Shown here in pieces: positions 10,961-20,218 of a DNA stretch of 64,000 nucleotides (position 1 is its first letter; each line of letters starts with the position of its first letter). This stretch comes from Nocardia speluncae NBRC 108251 (GTDB lineage Bacteria > Actinomycetota > Actinomycetes > Mycobacteriales > Mycobacteriaceae): the NCBI RefSeq assembly GCF_001613245.1, contig NZ_BDBZ01000002.1, forward strand, positions 558,001 to 622,000. The letters run 5' to 3'. The translations under genes and the position numbers were made by a program. A model generated the notes under the pieces. It saw only the letters and a program-made list of their open reading frames with translations, had not been told where the DNA came from and did no database searches.

Positions 10961-12688
10961 GTGGCCGTGGCAGGACAGGCAGGCGCCCCGGGCGCATCGG
11001 CATCGCTCCGGCAGCGCGCGCTGCACCTGACGCGGCGCGCCCTCGGACTGGATGTCAAAGCCTCGGATCACACCATCGCCGTCCTGCACAGCGACGAATC
11101 CGAGGCACCCGGGCTCGATCGCCGCGAACTCCGGCAACTGGACCGAATCCGGCTGATGGGCGTCACCGGAACAGTGTTGATGGCGATCAGCGCCCTCGGT
11201 ATCGGTGCGCAACCGGTGCACCAGAACCCCACATCCGGGATGCGGGTGCTGGGTATCTTCGCGCGGGCGCACACCGGATCACTTGCGATGTGCATGGTCG
11301 GTACGGTCACGGTCGTCCTGGCGTGGCTGCTACTGGGCAGATTCGCCATCGGCGGCCTCGGCAGCTCACCGCTGCGCCGGATCACCCGCCGCCAGCTGGA
11401 CCGCACCCTGCTCGTCTGGATCATTCCGCTCTGCGTCGCACCACCCATGTTCAGCAACGATGTGTACTCGTATCTCGCGCAGAGCGAGATCACGGCCCGC
11501 GGGATCGATCCCTATGTGGAGGGTCCGGTCGCGGGCCTCGGCATCGACAATGTCCTCACCAACAATGTTCCGAACATCTGGCGCGAAACCCCGGCACCGT
11601 ACGGTCCGCTGTTCCTGTGGATAGGTCACGGCATCGCCCAGATCACCGGTGACAATATCCTCGCCGGTGTCTGGGTACACCGGCTGCTGGCGCTGGCGGG
11701 AGTCGCGCTGATCGTCTGGGCGCTACCGCGGCTGTCGAGGCGCTGCGGGGTGGCGCCGGTGAGCGCCCTCTGGCTCGGAGTGGCCAACCCGCTCGTGCTC
11801 TTCCATCTCATCGGCGGTGTACACAACGACGCGCTGATGCTCGGCCTGATGCTGGCCGGGCTCGAACTCATGTTGCGGGCCATCCACGGTCTGCCGGGCG
11901 ACGGAGGGCCGCCGCCGTTGGACGCTCGCGGCTGGGCGTTGCTGATCGGGGGCGCGGTCACGGTCAGCCTGTCCTCATCGGTCAAGATCACTTCGATTAT
12001 CGTGCTCGGTTTCGCGGGGATGGCCCTCGCCAGGCGTTGGGGTCCGGGGATACGCCCGGTCATCAAAGCCGCGGCGCTACTCGGTGTTGTTGCCGCGCTG
12101 ACAACGCTGGTGATCAGCACGGCGAGTGGTCTGGGATTCGGCTGGCTCGATACGGTCAGCGTGGCCAATGCGGTACGCAGCTGGATGTCGCTGCCGACGG
12201 CACTGGGGATCGTCACCGGTTTCGGCGGTGTCCTGCTCGGATTGGGCGATCACACCACGGCACTGCTGAGCATCACCCGGCCCATCGCCGGGGTCGTGGC
12301 GGGCTACATCACCGTGCGTATGCTCGTCGCGACCTGGACCGGCCGCATCCACCCGGTGGGTGCGCTGGGCGTATCGCTGGGCGCGATCGTGCTGCTGTTC
12401 CCGGTGGTCCAGCCGTGGTATCTGCTCTGGGCGATCGTGCCCATGGCGGCCTGGGCCACCCGGCCGGTGTTCCGGGTTCCGGCCATCGGCATCTCCGCGG
12501 TGGTCAGTGTGATCCTCATGCCGCGCGGCGCCGACCTCGAGGTTTTCCAGATCGTCGGGTCCGCGGTCGCGACGGTGATCGTATCCGTGCTTTTCATCGT
12601 GGTCACCCGAAATGCCCTGCCATGGCGCGGTCAGCAGGGGGTGTCGGCCCCGTCACAGCAGGCCGGGGCATACGGTGTGACCTCGTGA
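10961..12688 (+). CDS. mptB: MptB-type alpha-1,6-mannosyltransferase (polyprenol-phosphomannose dependent)
   Basis: About 575 residues from GTG 10961 (alternative GTG 10967), close to the 557 of the M. tuberculosis protein. GT-C glycosyltransferase with a dozen or so membrane segments, the first LMGVTGTVLMAISALGIGA. A loop after the second segment carries FSNDVYSYLAQSEITARGIDPY, holding the Asp typical of GT-C enzymes. It extends the mannan core of lipomannan/lipoarabinomannan on the outer face of the plasma membrane. Its position next to sufR matches the mycobacterial order. Its stop overlaps the next gene (GTGA), suggesting co-transcription with the ABC genes. Confidence 0.88.
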   Translation: MAVAGQAGAPGASASLRQRALHLTRRALGLDVKASDHTIAVLHSDESEAPGLDRRELRQLDRIRLMGVTGTVLMAISALGIGAQPVHQNPTSGMRVLGIFARAHTGSLAMCMVGTVTVVLAWLLLGRFAIGGLGSSPLRRITRRQLDRTLLVWIIPLCVAPPMFSNDVYSYLAQSEITARGIDPYVEGPVAGLGIDNVLTNNVPNIWRETPAPYGPLFLWIGHGIAQITGDNILAGVWVHRLLALAGVALIVWALPRLSRRCGVAPVSALWLGVANPLVLFHLIGGVHNDALMLGLMLAGLELMLRAIHGLPGDGGPPPLDARGWALLIGGAVTVSLSSSVKITSIIVLGFAGMALARRWGPGIRPVIKAAALLGVVAALTTLVISTASGLGFGWLDTVSVANAVRSWMSLPTALGIVTGFGGVLLGLGDHTTALLSITRPIAGVVAGYITVRMLVATWTGRIHPVGALGVSLGAIVLLFPVVQPWYLLWAIVPMAAWATRPVFRVPAIGISAVVSVILMPRGADLEVFQIVGSAVATVIVSVLFIVVTRNALPWRGQQGVSAPSQQAGAYGVTS

Positions 12689-13617
12689 CCGCTTCCCGTG
12701 TACCCGCCGTTCAGGTGGACCACGTCGCCAAACATTACGGCGAAACCGTCGCGGTGGACGGTATCGGTTTCACCGTCGAACCGGCGCAGGTATTCGCTCT
12801 GCTCGGGCCGAACGGGGCCGGTAAGACCACCACGGTGGAGATGTGCGAGGGCTTCGTGCGCCCGGACGCCGGCACGGTCCGCGTCCTGGGGCTCGATCCG
12901 CACACCGATTCCGAGCGGCTGCGGCCGCGGATCGGAGTGATGTTGCAGGGCGGCGGCGCATATCCCGGAGCCCGCGCCGGCGAGATGCTGGACCTTGTCG
13001 CTTCGTATTCGGCCGATCCGCTGGACCCCGATTGGCTGCTGGGCATACTGGGACTGTCCGATAGCCGGCGTACACCTTATCGGCGGCTCTCCGGCGGTCA
13101 GCAGCAGCGGCTTTCGCTCGCCTGTGCGCTGGTGGGCCGGCCCGAGATCGTCTTCCTGGACGAACCGACCGCGGGTATGGACGCCCAGGCCCGGATCATG
13201 GTGTGGGAGCTGATCGACGCACTCCGCCGCGATGGAGTCAGCGTGCTGCTCACCACCCACCTGATGGACGAGGCCGAAGAATTGGCCGACCACCTGGTGA
13301 TCATCGACCACGGCCGGATCGTCGCCTCCGGCACACCCGCGGAGGTTACCGCGCACGGCGCGGCCGGGCAGTTGCGTTTCGCGGCACCGCCGCGGCTGGA
13401 CCTGGAGCTGCTCCGGCGCGCTCTTCCGGAGGGGTTCGCACCCACCGAAACCAGTCCCGGCTCCTATCTGGTGGAGGGCGAGATCAACCCGCAGGTGCTG
13501 GCAACGGTGACCGCGTGGTGTGCCCGGGTCAACGTCCTTGCCACCGATATCCGGATCGACCAGCGCCGGCTGGAGGATGTTTTCCTGGAACTCACCGGAC
13601 GGGATCTGCGCGCATGA
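12685..13617 (+). CDS. ABC transporter ATP-binding protein (ABC-2 exporter type)
   Basis: 310 residues from GTG 12685, which overlaps the mptB TGA. Walker A LLGPNGAGKTTTVE, signature RLSGGQQQRLSLA, Walker B IVFLDEPTAGMD and switch His in LLTTHLMDEAEEL are all intact. A 90-residue C-terminal extension follows the ATPase core, as in the DrrA/NodI exporter branch. It partners with the permease downstream. In mycobacteria the same pair sits between mptB and ctaA and is annotated as an antibiotic-type exporter, but the real substrate is not known. Confidence 0.92.
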   Translation: MTASRVPAVQVDHVAKHYGETVAVDGIGFTVEPAQVFALLGPNGAGKTTTVEMCEGFVRPDAGTVRVLGLDPHTDSERLRPRIGVMLQGGGAYPGARAGEMLDLVASYSADPLDPDWLLGILGLSDSRRTPYRRLSGGQQQRLSLACALVGRPEIVFLDEPTAGMDAQARIMVWELIDALRRDGVSVLLTTHLMDEAEELADHLVIIDHGRIVASGTPAEVTAHGAAGQLRFAAPPRLDLELLRRALPEGFAPTETSPGSYLVEGEINPQVLATVTAWCARVNVLATDIRIDQRRLEDVFLELTGRDLRA

Positions 13618-13676
13618 CGCAGTGGAACCTCCGCCTCCGCAGACCGCATCTGTCAGCTTCGAAGGAGGCCTGGTGA
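13614..13676 (+). CDS. possible 20-residue coupling peptide between the ABC genes
   Basis: ATG at 13614 overlaps the stop of the ATPase gene (ATGA) and its own TGA (13674-13676) overlaps the GTG start of the permease (GTGA). The peptide is MTQWNLRLRRPHLSASKEAW. It spans the whole 55-base gap, so ribosomes could pass from one gene to the next. It may have no function as a peptide. Confidence 0.35.
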   Translation: MTQWNLRLRRPHLSASKEAW

Positions 13677-14464
13677 CCAAACCGGCTCTCTCGGCCAACC
13701 GGTTCGAACCGGGTATTTTCGCCCCAGCGCCCCACCCGGCTCCGCGGGCGGCCATGTTGTTCGCGCAGACCCGTCTCGACCTGGTGCTGTTGCTGCGCAA
13801 CGGCGAGCAGCTGCTGCTCACCATGTTCATCCCGATCACGCTGCTGGTGGGGCTCGCGCTGCTGCCGTTCGGCGATATGGGTCCGGACAAGATCGACAAG
13901 ATCGTGCCCGCCGTGATGATGGTGGCCGTGATGTCGACCGCCTTCACCGGCCAGGCCATCGCCGTCGGGTTCGACCGGCGCTACGGAGCGCTCAAGCGAC
14001 TGGGCGCCACTCCCCTGCCACGCTGGGGCATCGTCGCCGGTAAGAGCGGCGCGGTCCTGCTGGTGGTGATTCTGCAGGCGGTGCTTCTCGGGTCGATCGG
14101 GTTCGCCCTGGGCTGGCGGCCCGGCCTCGCCGGGCTGGCACTCGGCGCGGTGCTGATCGCCCTGGGGACAGCGACTTTTGCGGCCATGGGCCTGCTGCTC
14201 GGTGGCACGCTCAAGGCCGAGATCGTGCTCGCGCTGGCCAATATCCTCTGGTTCGTCATGCTGGGGATCGCCAGCGTGGTCTTCGCCTCCGAAGAGTTGC
14301 CCGAGATCGTGCACACCCTGGTCCGGCTGGTGCCCTCGGGGGCGCTGGCAGTCGCCCTGGAACACGCGCTCAGCGGTAGTGTCGACTGGCTCGGCGTGGT
14401 GGTGCTGCTCATCTGGGGAACCGTCGCGGGGCTCCTGGCCGCACGCTGGTTCCGCTTCGAATGA
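13673..14464 (+). CDS. ABC-2 type transporter permease
   Basis: 263 residues. GTG 13673 follows a strong ribosome site GAAGGAGG (13661-13668), which decides the start; the frame extends further upstream only inside the ATPase gene. About six hydrophobic segments, for example LLTMFIPITLLVGLALLPFG and VLLVVILQAVLLGSIGFALG, with a cytoplasmic loop carrying FDRRYGALKRLGATPLPR, the coupling-helix region usual in ABC-2 permeases. Forms the membrane channel of the exporter encoded with the ATPase above. Confidence 0.9.
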   Translation: MTKPALSANRFEPGIFAPAPHPAPRAAMLFAQTRLDLVLLLRNGEQLLLTMFIPITLLVGLALLPFGDMGPDKIDKIVPAVMMVAVMSTAFTGQAIAVGFDRRYGALKRLGATPLPRWGIVAGKSGAVLLVVILQAVLLGSIGFALGWRPGLAGLALGAVLIALGTATFAAMGLLLGGTLKAEIVLALANILWFVMLGIASVVFASEELPEIVHTLVRLVPSGALAVALEHALSGSVDWLGVVVLLIWGTVAGLLAARWFRFE

Positions 14465-14529
14465 GTGACCACGACAACTTGTAGTAGACCGGCTGCGGCC
14501 GCCGCACCGGCGCCCGCTACCATCGTGAC

Positions 14530-15504
14530 GTGCTCTATCGCGCATTCCTGCGAGTCGTGGACCGGCTCCCGCTGCCCTCCCGGCGCGCCCAGCTGCTGAT
14601 CGCCCTCTCGGTACTCGGCTCCCAGGCCGGGATCGCGGTGACCGGCGCGATCGTCCGGGTCACCGCCTCCGGGCTCGGCTGCCCCACCTGGCCGCAATGC
14701 TTCCCCGGCAGCTTCACGCCGGTCGGGGTCTCCGAGGTACCGGTGCTCCATCAGGCGGTGGAGTTCGGCAACCGGCTACTCACCTTCGCCGTGACGCTGT
14801 GTGCCGCGCTCATCGTGCTCGCGGTCACCCGGGCCCGGCGGCGCCGCGAGGTGCTGATCTACGCATGGCTGATGCCGGCCGGGACGGTGCTGCAGGCGAT
14901 CATCGGCGGTATCACCGTGCTGTCCGGGCTGCTGTGGTGGACGGTTGCCCTGCACCTGCTCGCCTCGATGCTCATGGTGTGGGTGGCCGCGGTGATGTAC
15001 GCCAAGGTCGCCGCACCCGATGACGGTGTCGATACAGTCCGCGCCCCCGCTCCGCTGCGCTGGCTCACCGCACTCAGCGGTATCGCCCTGGCCGGTGTGC
15101 TCGTCGCAGGCACCCTGGTTACCGCCGCCGGACCACACGCCGGGGACAAGAGCATCGAACGCCCGGTGGCCAGGCTCGAAATCGAGATCACCACGCTGGT
15201 ACATCTGCACTCGCAACTACTCATCGGCTATCTGGCCCTGCTGATCGGCCTCGGCTTCGGTCTGTACGCCACCGGTATCACTACGCCGGTACGCAATCGC
15301 TTCTTCGTGCTGATCGGTCTGGTCCTGGCGCAATCGCTGGTCGGGGTCGTGCAGTATTTCACCGACGTCCCCGCGGCACTCGTGGCGATCCATGTGGGCG
15401 GCGCGGCACTGTGCACCGCCGCCACCGCGGCCCTGTGGGCAGCGCTGCACACTCGTGAACGCCTCCCCGTCGGCGTACCCGAACCCGACACTCAACCTGC
15501 TTGA
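14530..15504 (+). CDS. ctaA: heme A synthase CtaA
   Basis: 324 residues, eight predicted membrane segments. Family marks: TGAIVRVTASGLGCPTWPQC with a Cys pair in the first outer loop, the heme-liganding His regions near LHQAVEFGNRLLT and HLLASMLMVW in the first half, and again near LVHLHSQLLIGY and IHVGGAAL in the second half. Converts heme O to heme A for cytochrome aa3 oxidase in the plasma membrane. GTG at 14530 lies six bases after a TACCAT -10 box (14518-14523), suggesting leaderless translation rather than transcription with the ABC genes. Confidence 0.94.
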   Translation: MLYRAFLRVVDRLPLPSRRAQLLIALSVLGSQAGIAVTGAIVRVTASGLGCPTWPQCFPGSFTPVGVSEVPVLHQAVEFGNRLLTFAVTLCAALIVLAVTRARRRREVLIYAWLMPAGTVLQAIIGGITVLSGLLWWTVALHLLASMLMVWVAAVMYAKVAAPDDGVDTVRAPAPLRWLTALSGIALAGVLVAGTLVTAAGPHAGDKSIERPVARLEIEITTLVHLHSQLLIGYLALLIGLGFGLYATGITTPVRNRFFVLIGLVLAQSLVGVVQYFTDVPAALVAIHVGGAALCTAATAALWAALHTRERLPVGVPEPDTQPA

Positions 15505-15647
15505 ACCGGCGGCAACTGCAAGGCGGACGATTCCGGCGAAGTTGCGCGGATCGAAGACTCCGGTAAGCCACGCACCGGACGCTCGATCAACACGCGCCCG
15601 GCTGTTTTCTCCGCGCACTCGATCGCCGGACGACGAATGGCGCCTTG

Positions 15648-16880
15648 TCAATCGCCGCTGGGGCGCTTCTGATAACTACGGGCGACCAGGGCCGAGGTCA
15701 GATACCACAGGCCGTTGGGTATCGCCGGGTCGTAACCGGTAAGCAGCCGGACCCGTTTGAGGCGGTAGTCGAGGGTGTTGGTGTGCATATGCATGAGGCG
15801 GGCGGTGCGCTGCCGATTGAAATTGTTGGCGATGTGCCGGCGCAGCGTCTCCAGTAGTTCGGGATGCTCGTCCAGTGGGTCCAATATGGCGCTGAGATGT
15901 TCCCTCGCCGGACCCGGCCGGGTGATTTGGAATTCCAGCGCCAGGTCCGAGAACCGGTGCAGCCCACCGCCGTCGGTAATACGCGAGACGATATCGAGGA
16001 GTTCGTGGGCCCGGTCGGTGGCGTCGGGGATACCGGCGGTCTCCGCGGTGACGACGGTGGCGGTGACCGGCACCTGCGCGGCCTGCGACAGCCGGTCGAT
16101 CAGTTCGCCGAGTGCTTCGCCGGGAAACATATGCGCCGGCAGCAGTACCGTTCCGCCGTCGATACTGAGCAACGACAGTGCGCGCTCACCGCAACTTCGA
16201 GCGAGTTCGGCCTGGACCCGGCGCAATTTCCGGCGCGCGACGATACGCCCGTCCACCTGTGGCGCGGATTCGTCCGGATGCGGCGGCACCCCCAGGGCCA
16301 GTACCTGATACGACTCCGCGATCTCGATCCCGCATTCCCGCGCCATGGTCGCGGTACTGTGCCCGCCGAGCAGTGCGGAGGTCAGCGTGTGCACGGCGGT
16401 GTGATGTTCGGCGACCACCCCGCGGTATTCGCCCACATAGGCCAGCGCGACTTCCGAGGTGATCGTGTCGAGGATTTCCAGCATTCGGCGGGCGGTGGCG
16501 ACCAGGGTTGCCGAATCCGCCGGACCGGCGGTGGACATGATGTGGTCGAAACCGAGTTTGAAGCCCTCGTGAATGGCGTGGTTGATGGTGTCGATCGGAA
16601 TGCCCTCGCGCGCCCATTCGGCAGCGGCCTCGCGCACCTGTTCGATCTCGTGCGGGATTTCGCGGCCGTCGAGGCGGCTGAGGGTGAGTTCGAGGCATAG
16701 GCGGGTCACCGCGGTGACATCACCTTGCAGCGCGTCGCCCGGCAAGGTGCCGCAGGGCGCCACATTCTCGACGAAGTGCCCGACCATCTGGCGCGAGAGG
16801 GTCGACACGTCGCGTAGATGGTTCGAAATCGGACGGCCGGACACCGTAAGTCGGGAACGGGTCGGACTACTGACCGCCAT
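15648..16880 (-). CDS. CdaR/PucR-family transcriptional regulator
   Basis: 410 residues; RBS AAGGAG seven bases before the ATG. The C-terminal PucR-type HTH is clear: LLETLRRHIANNFNRQRTARLM, then HMHTNTLDYRLKRVRLLTG. The N-terminal part (to about 160) is a helical domain found in actinobacterial CdaR proteins, and the middle is the GGDEF-like CdaR region. Such regulators respond to metabolites. It lies next to qor and between ctaA and ctaB, the same place as the homologue in M. tuberculosis; the targets are unknown. Confidence 0.88.
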   Translation of the reverse strand: MAVSSPTRSRLTVSGRPISNHLRDVSTLSRQMVGHFVENVAPCGTLPGDALQGDVTAVTRLCLELTLSRLDGREIPHEIEQVREAAAEWAREGIPIDTINHAIHEGFKLGFDHIMSTAGPADSATLVATARRMLEILDTITSEVALAYVGEYRGVVAEHHTAVHTLTSALLGGHSTATMARECGIEIAESYQVLALGVPPHPDESAPQVDGRIVARRKLRRVQAELARSCGERALSLLSIDGGTVLLPAHMFPGEALGELIDRLSQAAQVPVTATVVTAETAGIPDATDRAHELLDIVSRITDGGGLHRFSDLALEFQITRPGPAREHLSAILDPLDEHPELLETLRRHIANNFNRQRTARLMHMHTNTLDYRLKRVRLLTGYDPAIPNGLWYLTSALVARSYQKRPSGD

Positions 16881-16992
16881 ATCGGCTCCTTCTACCCCCG
16901 GGCTGACGCTCGAAGCCCTAACGGTAGCGCGAAGCGGTTACTCGCCAGTAGGTTTTGGCCGGGAATCTGTCCGAGCTACCTGAAGCGCGGAC

Positions 16993-17023
16993 CGGCGGCC
17001 TGTGAGTACACACAGGACCGCCG
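16993..17023 (-). terminator. stem-loop after the small conserved gene
   Basis: CGGCGGCCTGTG (16993-17004) pairs with CACAGG-A-CCGCCG (17011-17023), a 12-bp stem with one bulged A and a six-base loop. It follows the stop of the minus-strand gene at 17034 and lies before the next gene on that strand. No U-tract follows, as is common in actinobacteria. Confidence 0.6.
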
Positions 17024-17033
17024 CCCTCGAACC

Positions 17034-17390
17034 TCAATTCTCGTTACGCGCCTTGGGGAAACGAGTCTGCCCCGCGACCCAGCCCGCCATCTTCGCCCAA
17101 TGCCCGGTACGCGGCGTGGTCTTGGCGACCAGATCGCGCTCCCAGCCGTCGGCGGCGGTGAGGCCGTCCACAGCGTCGACCACGGCCCGCGCCGTGGCCG
17201 GATCGGCGACCATCCGGTCACCCAGGACACCGTCGGCGCCGACCAGCGTGATCCGGACGCCCCGGCGTCCCACCGGCTGCGGCACGGCCTCGGCCGATCC
17301 GCCGTGCGCGGCGACGAACTTACGCACCGATCCGACGATCTCCTTCGGCGCGCGGACGGTGGCGGTGGCGGTGGCGGTATCTGCACTCAT
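17034..17390 (-). CDS. small conserved actinobacterial protein of unknown function
   Basis: 118 residues from ATG 17390 (MSADTATATATVRAPKEIVG); an upstream in-frame GTG at 17420 is possible but the added residues look unrelated. No membrane segment or signal peptide. The body alternates helix-like stretches (VGSVRKFVAAHGG) with RITLVGADGVLGDRM, suggesting a small alpha/beta protein. The C-terminus HWAKMAGWVAGQTRFPKARNEN is basic. Convergent codon use supports it as real. Located between the CdaR regulator and the divergent qor; function not known. Confidence 0.75.
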   Translation of the reverse strand: MSADTATATATVRAPKEIVGSVRKFVAAHGGSAEAVPQPVGRRGVRITLVGADGVLGDRMVADPATARAVVDAVDGLTAADGWERDLVAKTTPRTGHWAKMAGWVAGQTRFPKARNEN

Positions 17391-17494
17391 GCCCCGGAGT
17401 TTACCGGCGAGTAGTACCACCCACCCGGGGCGTTGCGCCCCCGCCCACCCGGACCCACGTATTGCAGGGCCGGGCGCACGTGTAGAACTGGACC

Positions 17495-18460
17495 ATGCGC
17501 GCCATCCAGGTGGACCGGCACGGCGGTCCAGAGGTACTGACCCTCACCGAAGTTGCCGACCCGTCGCCCGGACCGAACCAGCTACTGGTCGAGGTCGACG
17601 CCGTCGGCGTGAACTACATCGACACCTATTTCCGGACCGGCACCTATCCGAGACCGGTGCCCTATATCCCGGGTTCCGAAGGGACCGGCATCGTCACCGA
17701 AATCGGTTCGCAGGCCGGTAGGTTCGCCGTCGGCGACCGGGTGGCCTGGGCCGCCGGGCCGAACAGTTATGCACCGCGAACGGTCGTGGACGAGGCGGTC
17801 GCTGTGGCGGCTCCCGAAGGAGTGGACCCACCTGTCGCCGCTTCTGCGCTGCTACAGGGAATGACCGCGCACTATCTGATCGAGTCGGTCTATCGGCCGG
17901 AACCGGGTGAGACCGTGCTGGTTCATGCAGGCGCCGGCGGGGTCGGACTACTGCTCACCCAACTGGCGGCGGCCCGCGATATCCGGGTGATCACCACGGT
18001 GTCCTCGGACGAGAAAGAGGCCCTGTCCCGCGGCGCCGGGGCCTGGGAGGTCCTGCGCTACGGCGACGAACTCGCCGACCGGGTCCGCGAACTGACCGGT
18101 GGCACCGGAGTCGCCGCGGTCTACGACGGAGTCGGTGCGGCGACCTTCGACGCCAGCCTCGCCTCGTTACAGGTCCGCGGCACGCTGGCCCTGTTCGGCG
18201 CGGCCAGCGGCCCCGTACCGCCCGTCGACCTACAGCGGTTGAACGCCGCCGGTTCCGTATTCGTGACCCGGCCCAATATCGCCCACTACACCCGCGATCG
18301 CGCCGAACTCGATTGGCGCGCGGGCGATATCTTCGAGGCCGTAGCCGACGGTTCGCTCACCGTCCGGATCGGCGCGACGTATCCGCTCGCCGAGGCAGCG
18401 CAGGCACACCGCGATCTCGAAAGCCGCAAGACGACGGGTTCGATCGTCCTGATCCCCTGA
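17495..18460 (+). CDS. qor: NADPH:quinone oxidoreductase (zeta-crystallin type)
   Basis: 321 residues, full length for QOR of the MDR superfamily. Starts MRAIQVDRHGGPEVL, the characteristic QOR N-terminus, followed by VDAVGVNYIDTYFRTGTYP. The nucleotide site is VLVHAGAGGVGLLLTQLAAA. No structural or catalytic zinc cysteines, as expected for quinone reductases. Ends with KTTGSIVLIP, typical of the family. Likely a cytosolic one- or two-electron quinone reductase. Divergent from the small gene before it. Confidence 0.9.
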   Translation: MRAIQVDRHGGPEVLTLTEVADPSPGPNQLLVEVDAVGVNYIDTYFRTGTYPRPVPYIPGSEGTGIVTEIGSQAGRFAVGDRVAWAAGPNSYAPRTVVDEAVAVAAPEGVDPPVAASALLQGMTAHYLIESVYRPEPGETVLVHAGAGGVGLLLTQLAAARDIRVITTVSSDEKEALSRGAGAWEVLRYGDELADRVRELTGGTGVAAVYDGVGAATFDASLASLQVRGTLALFGAASGPVPPVDLQRLNAAGSVFVTRPNIAHYTRDRAELDWRAGDIFEAVADGSLTVRIGATYPLAEAAQAHRDLESRKTTGSIVLIP

Positions 18461-18833
18461 CCCAACCCGGGCGCGGCGGCGGCAGGAACGCGGGGCGGAA
18501 ACCGGTCCGCTCGGCGTCACCTGTCGCGACCTCACCGATTCCCGCCCGGCGACCGCGCACCCGACGCCCCGCTGAAGAACCGCCGACGGGGCAGCCGGTG
18601 CGCCTGTTCGACCTTCCCCGCGGCCACACGCGGCGCTGCCGTATTTCGGATCCGCGGCCCACCGAGCCGGAACCCGCCGATACGCGTGGGCCGTCCCGGT
18701 GTACCGGCCGGTGCCGACGAGCTGCTCGATGTGGACGGCGACGCGGCGCATAGGCCTACGACACCATTGCCGGAACGCGGATCTTCGGTACGGCCGGACA
18801 GGAGTCTCGGCACCGCACCCCTCCGCGCAGGGT
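18461..18833. other. convergent intergenic region, qor / ctaB
   Basis: About 370 bases between two convergent genes. Open frames are Arg/Pro/Gly-rich and look like chance frames in GC-rich DNA. No strong hairpin or repeat seen. Confidence 0.5.
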
Positions 18834-19823
18834 TCAGCCGAAGAAGACCTCGCCGAGGGTGGTCCAGCCGAGGACCGAATCGACGGCCAGGCCGCAGAAA
18901 ACTACGGCAAGATAGTTGTTGGACTGCAGGAACAGGCGCAGCGGTTTCACCGATTCCCCGCGGCGGACACCCGAGTAGAGCTGGTGCGCCATCAGCAGGA
19001 ACCAGGCCCCGGCAACCATTGCCACCGCCGCGTAGATCACGCCGGTCGCCGGAACCAGCACCAGGGTGGTGAGGACAGTGAGCCAGGTGTAGACGACGAT
19101 CTGCTTGGTCACGGTCTGCTCGGTGGCCACCACCGGCAGCATCGGCACGCCGGCGGCCCGGTAATCCTCCTTGTAGCGCATGGCCAGGGCCCAGGTATGC
19201 GGTGGCGTCCAGAAGAAGATCACGCCGAACAGGGCCAGCGCGGGCCAGCCGATGTTCCCTGTCACCGCGGACCAGCCGACGAGCGCGGGCATACAGCCGG
19301 CGGCACCGCCCCAGACGACATTCTGCGCGGTGCGCCGTTTCAGGCCCAGGGTGTAGACGAAAACGTAGAAGAGGATGGTGGCGACCACCAGTACACCGCT
19401 GAGCAGATTCGCCTGCCACCACAGCCACGCGAAGGAACCGATTCCCAGGACGACACCGAACACGAAAGCGTGCGAGGTGGGGACGGCGTCACGGGCCAGC
19501 GGGCGTTTGGCGGTCCGCTTCATCACCTTGTCGATATCGGCGTCCGCCACGCAGTTCAGCGTGTTCGCGCTCGCCGCGCCCATCCAGCCACCGAAGAGGG
19601 TGGCCAGGATGAGCCGGATATCGACTTGGCCGCGGTCGGCCAGCAGCATGGTGGGAATAGTGGCGACCAGCAGCAGCTCGATCACGCGCGGTTTGGTGAG
19701 GGCGATATACGCCAGCGGACGATGGGCGATCCGGGCAAGTTTTGCACTGCCGAGGACGCGGTCCGCAGGTGCCGGGGCGGAATCGTGGGCGCCGCCGACC
19801 CCCGGGTCATGACCGATCCGCAC
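18834..19823 (-). CDS. ctaB: protoheme IX farnesyltransferase CtaB (heme O synthase)
   Basis: 329 residues from GTG 19823, chosen because AGGAG lies about six bases upstream; the frame is open to 20030 but the added part is unrelated. UbiA prenyltransferase: first Asp-rich motif [20 protein letters not shown], second region around [19 protein letters not shown], and about nine membrane segments. Adds a farnesyl group to protoheme to make heme O, the substrate of CtaA nearby. It runs divergently from tkt, as in mycobacteria. Confidence 0.94.
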   Translation of the reverse strand: MRIGHDPGVGGAHDSAPAPADRVLGSAKLARIAHRPLAYIALTKPRVIELLLVATIPTMLLADRGQVDIRLILATLFGGWMGAASANTLNCVADADIDKVMKRTAKRPLARDAVPTSHAFVFGVVLGIGSFAWLWWQANLLSGVLVVATILFYVFVYTLGLKRRTAQNVVWGGAAGCMPALVGWSAVTGNIGWPALALFGVIFFWTPPHTWALAMRYKEDYRAAGVPMLPVVATEQTVTKQIVVYTWLTVLTTLVLVPATGVIYAAVAMVAGAWFLLMAHQLYSGVRRGESVKPLRLFLQSNNYLAVVFCGLAVDSVLGWTTLGEVFFG

Positions 19824-20218
19824 TGTCTCTCCTCGCACACTGTCGAACGGGCGCAGCCGGACCAACCTCGCTCGCAGCCACGCCGGCCGGAGCGGAGCCG
19901 GAGGCCGCTGCGCATCGCATCCGGTTCGCGGGCGAGCAGCGCACGGCTCCGACGCGGCTACTACTACACACGATGGTAGACCCAAGACCGCGACGGTCTG
20001 CCGTGCGCCCCTGCGACCCCGGCCACACATCCGGGCTACGCCCCGCGGGTACCCGGTTGGACCGGCGGGTCGTTCTTGGCCGGGGGCCGTGCGCAGGGGC
20101 GGCCGGACGCATCTAGGGTATGGGGTGTATGCGGCGCCGCCGTCACCGTGCCGTACCGGTTTGCCGCCCCTGCCCGCCCCCTTTTCGACGCCTCGAAAAT
20201 GTCAGGAGAAACACGGTC
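19824..20218. other. divergent promoter region, ctaB / tkt
   Basis: About 395 bases. On the plus strand a TAGGGT box lies near 20114, about 100 bases before the tkt start, and could serve as its -10. AGGAGAA at 20204-20210 is the tkt ribosome site. Nothing else distinct. Confidence 0.45.

Noticed and set aside
20100..20218. SigF-type promoter (GTTT...GGGTA) before tkt, suggested by a GGGTAT
   Set aside because: No matching -35 at the right distance; TAGGGT as an ordinary -10 is as likely.
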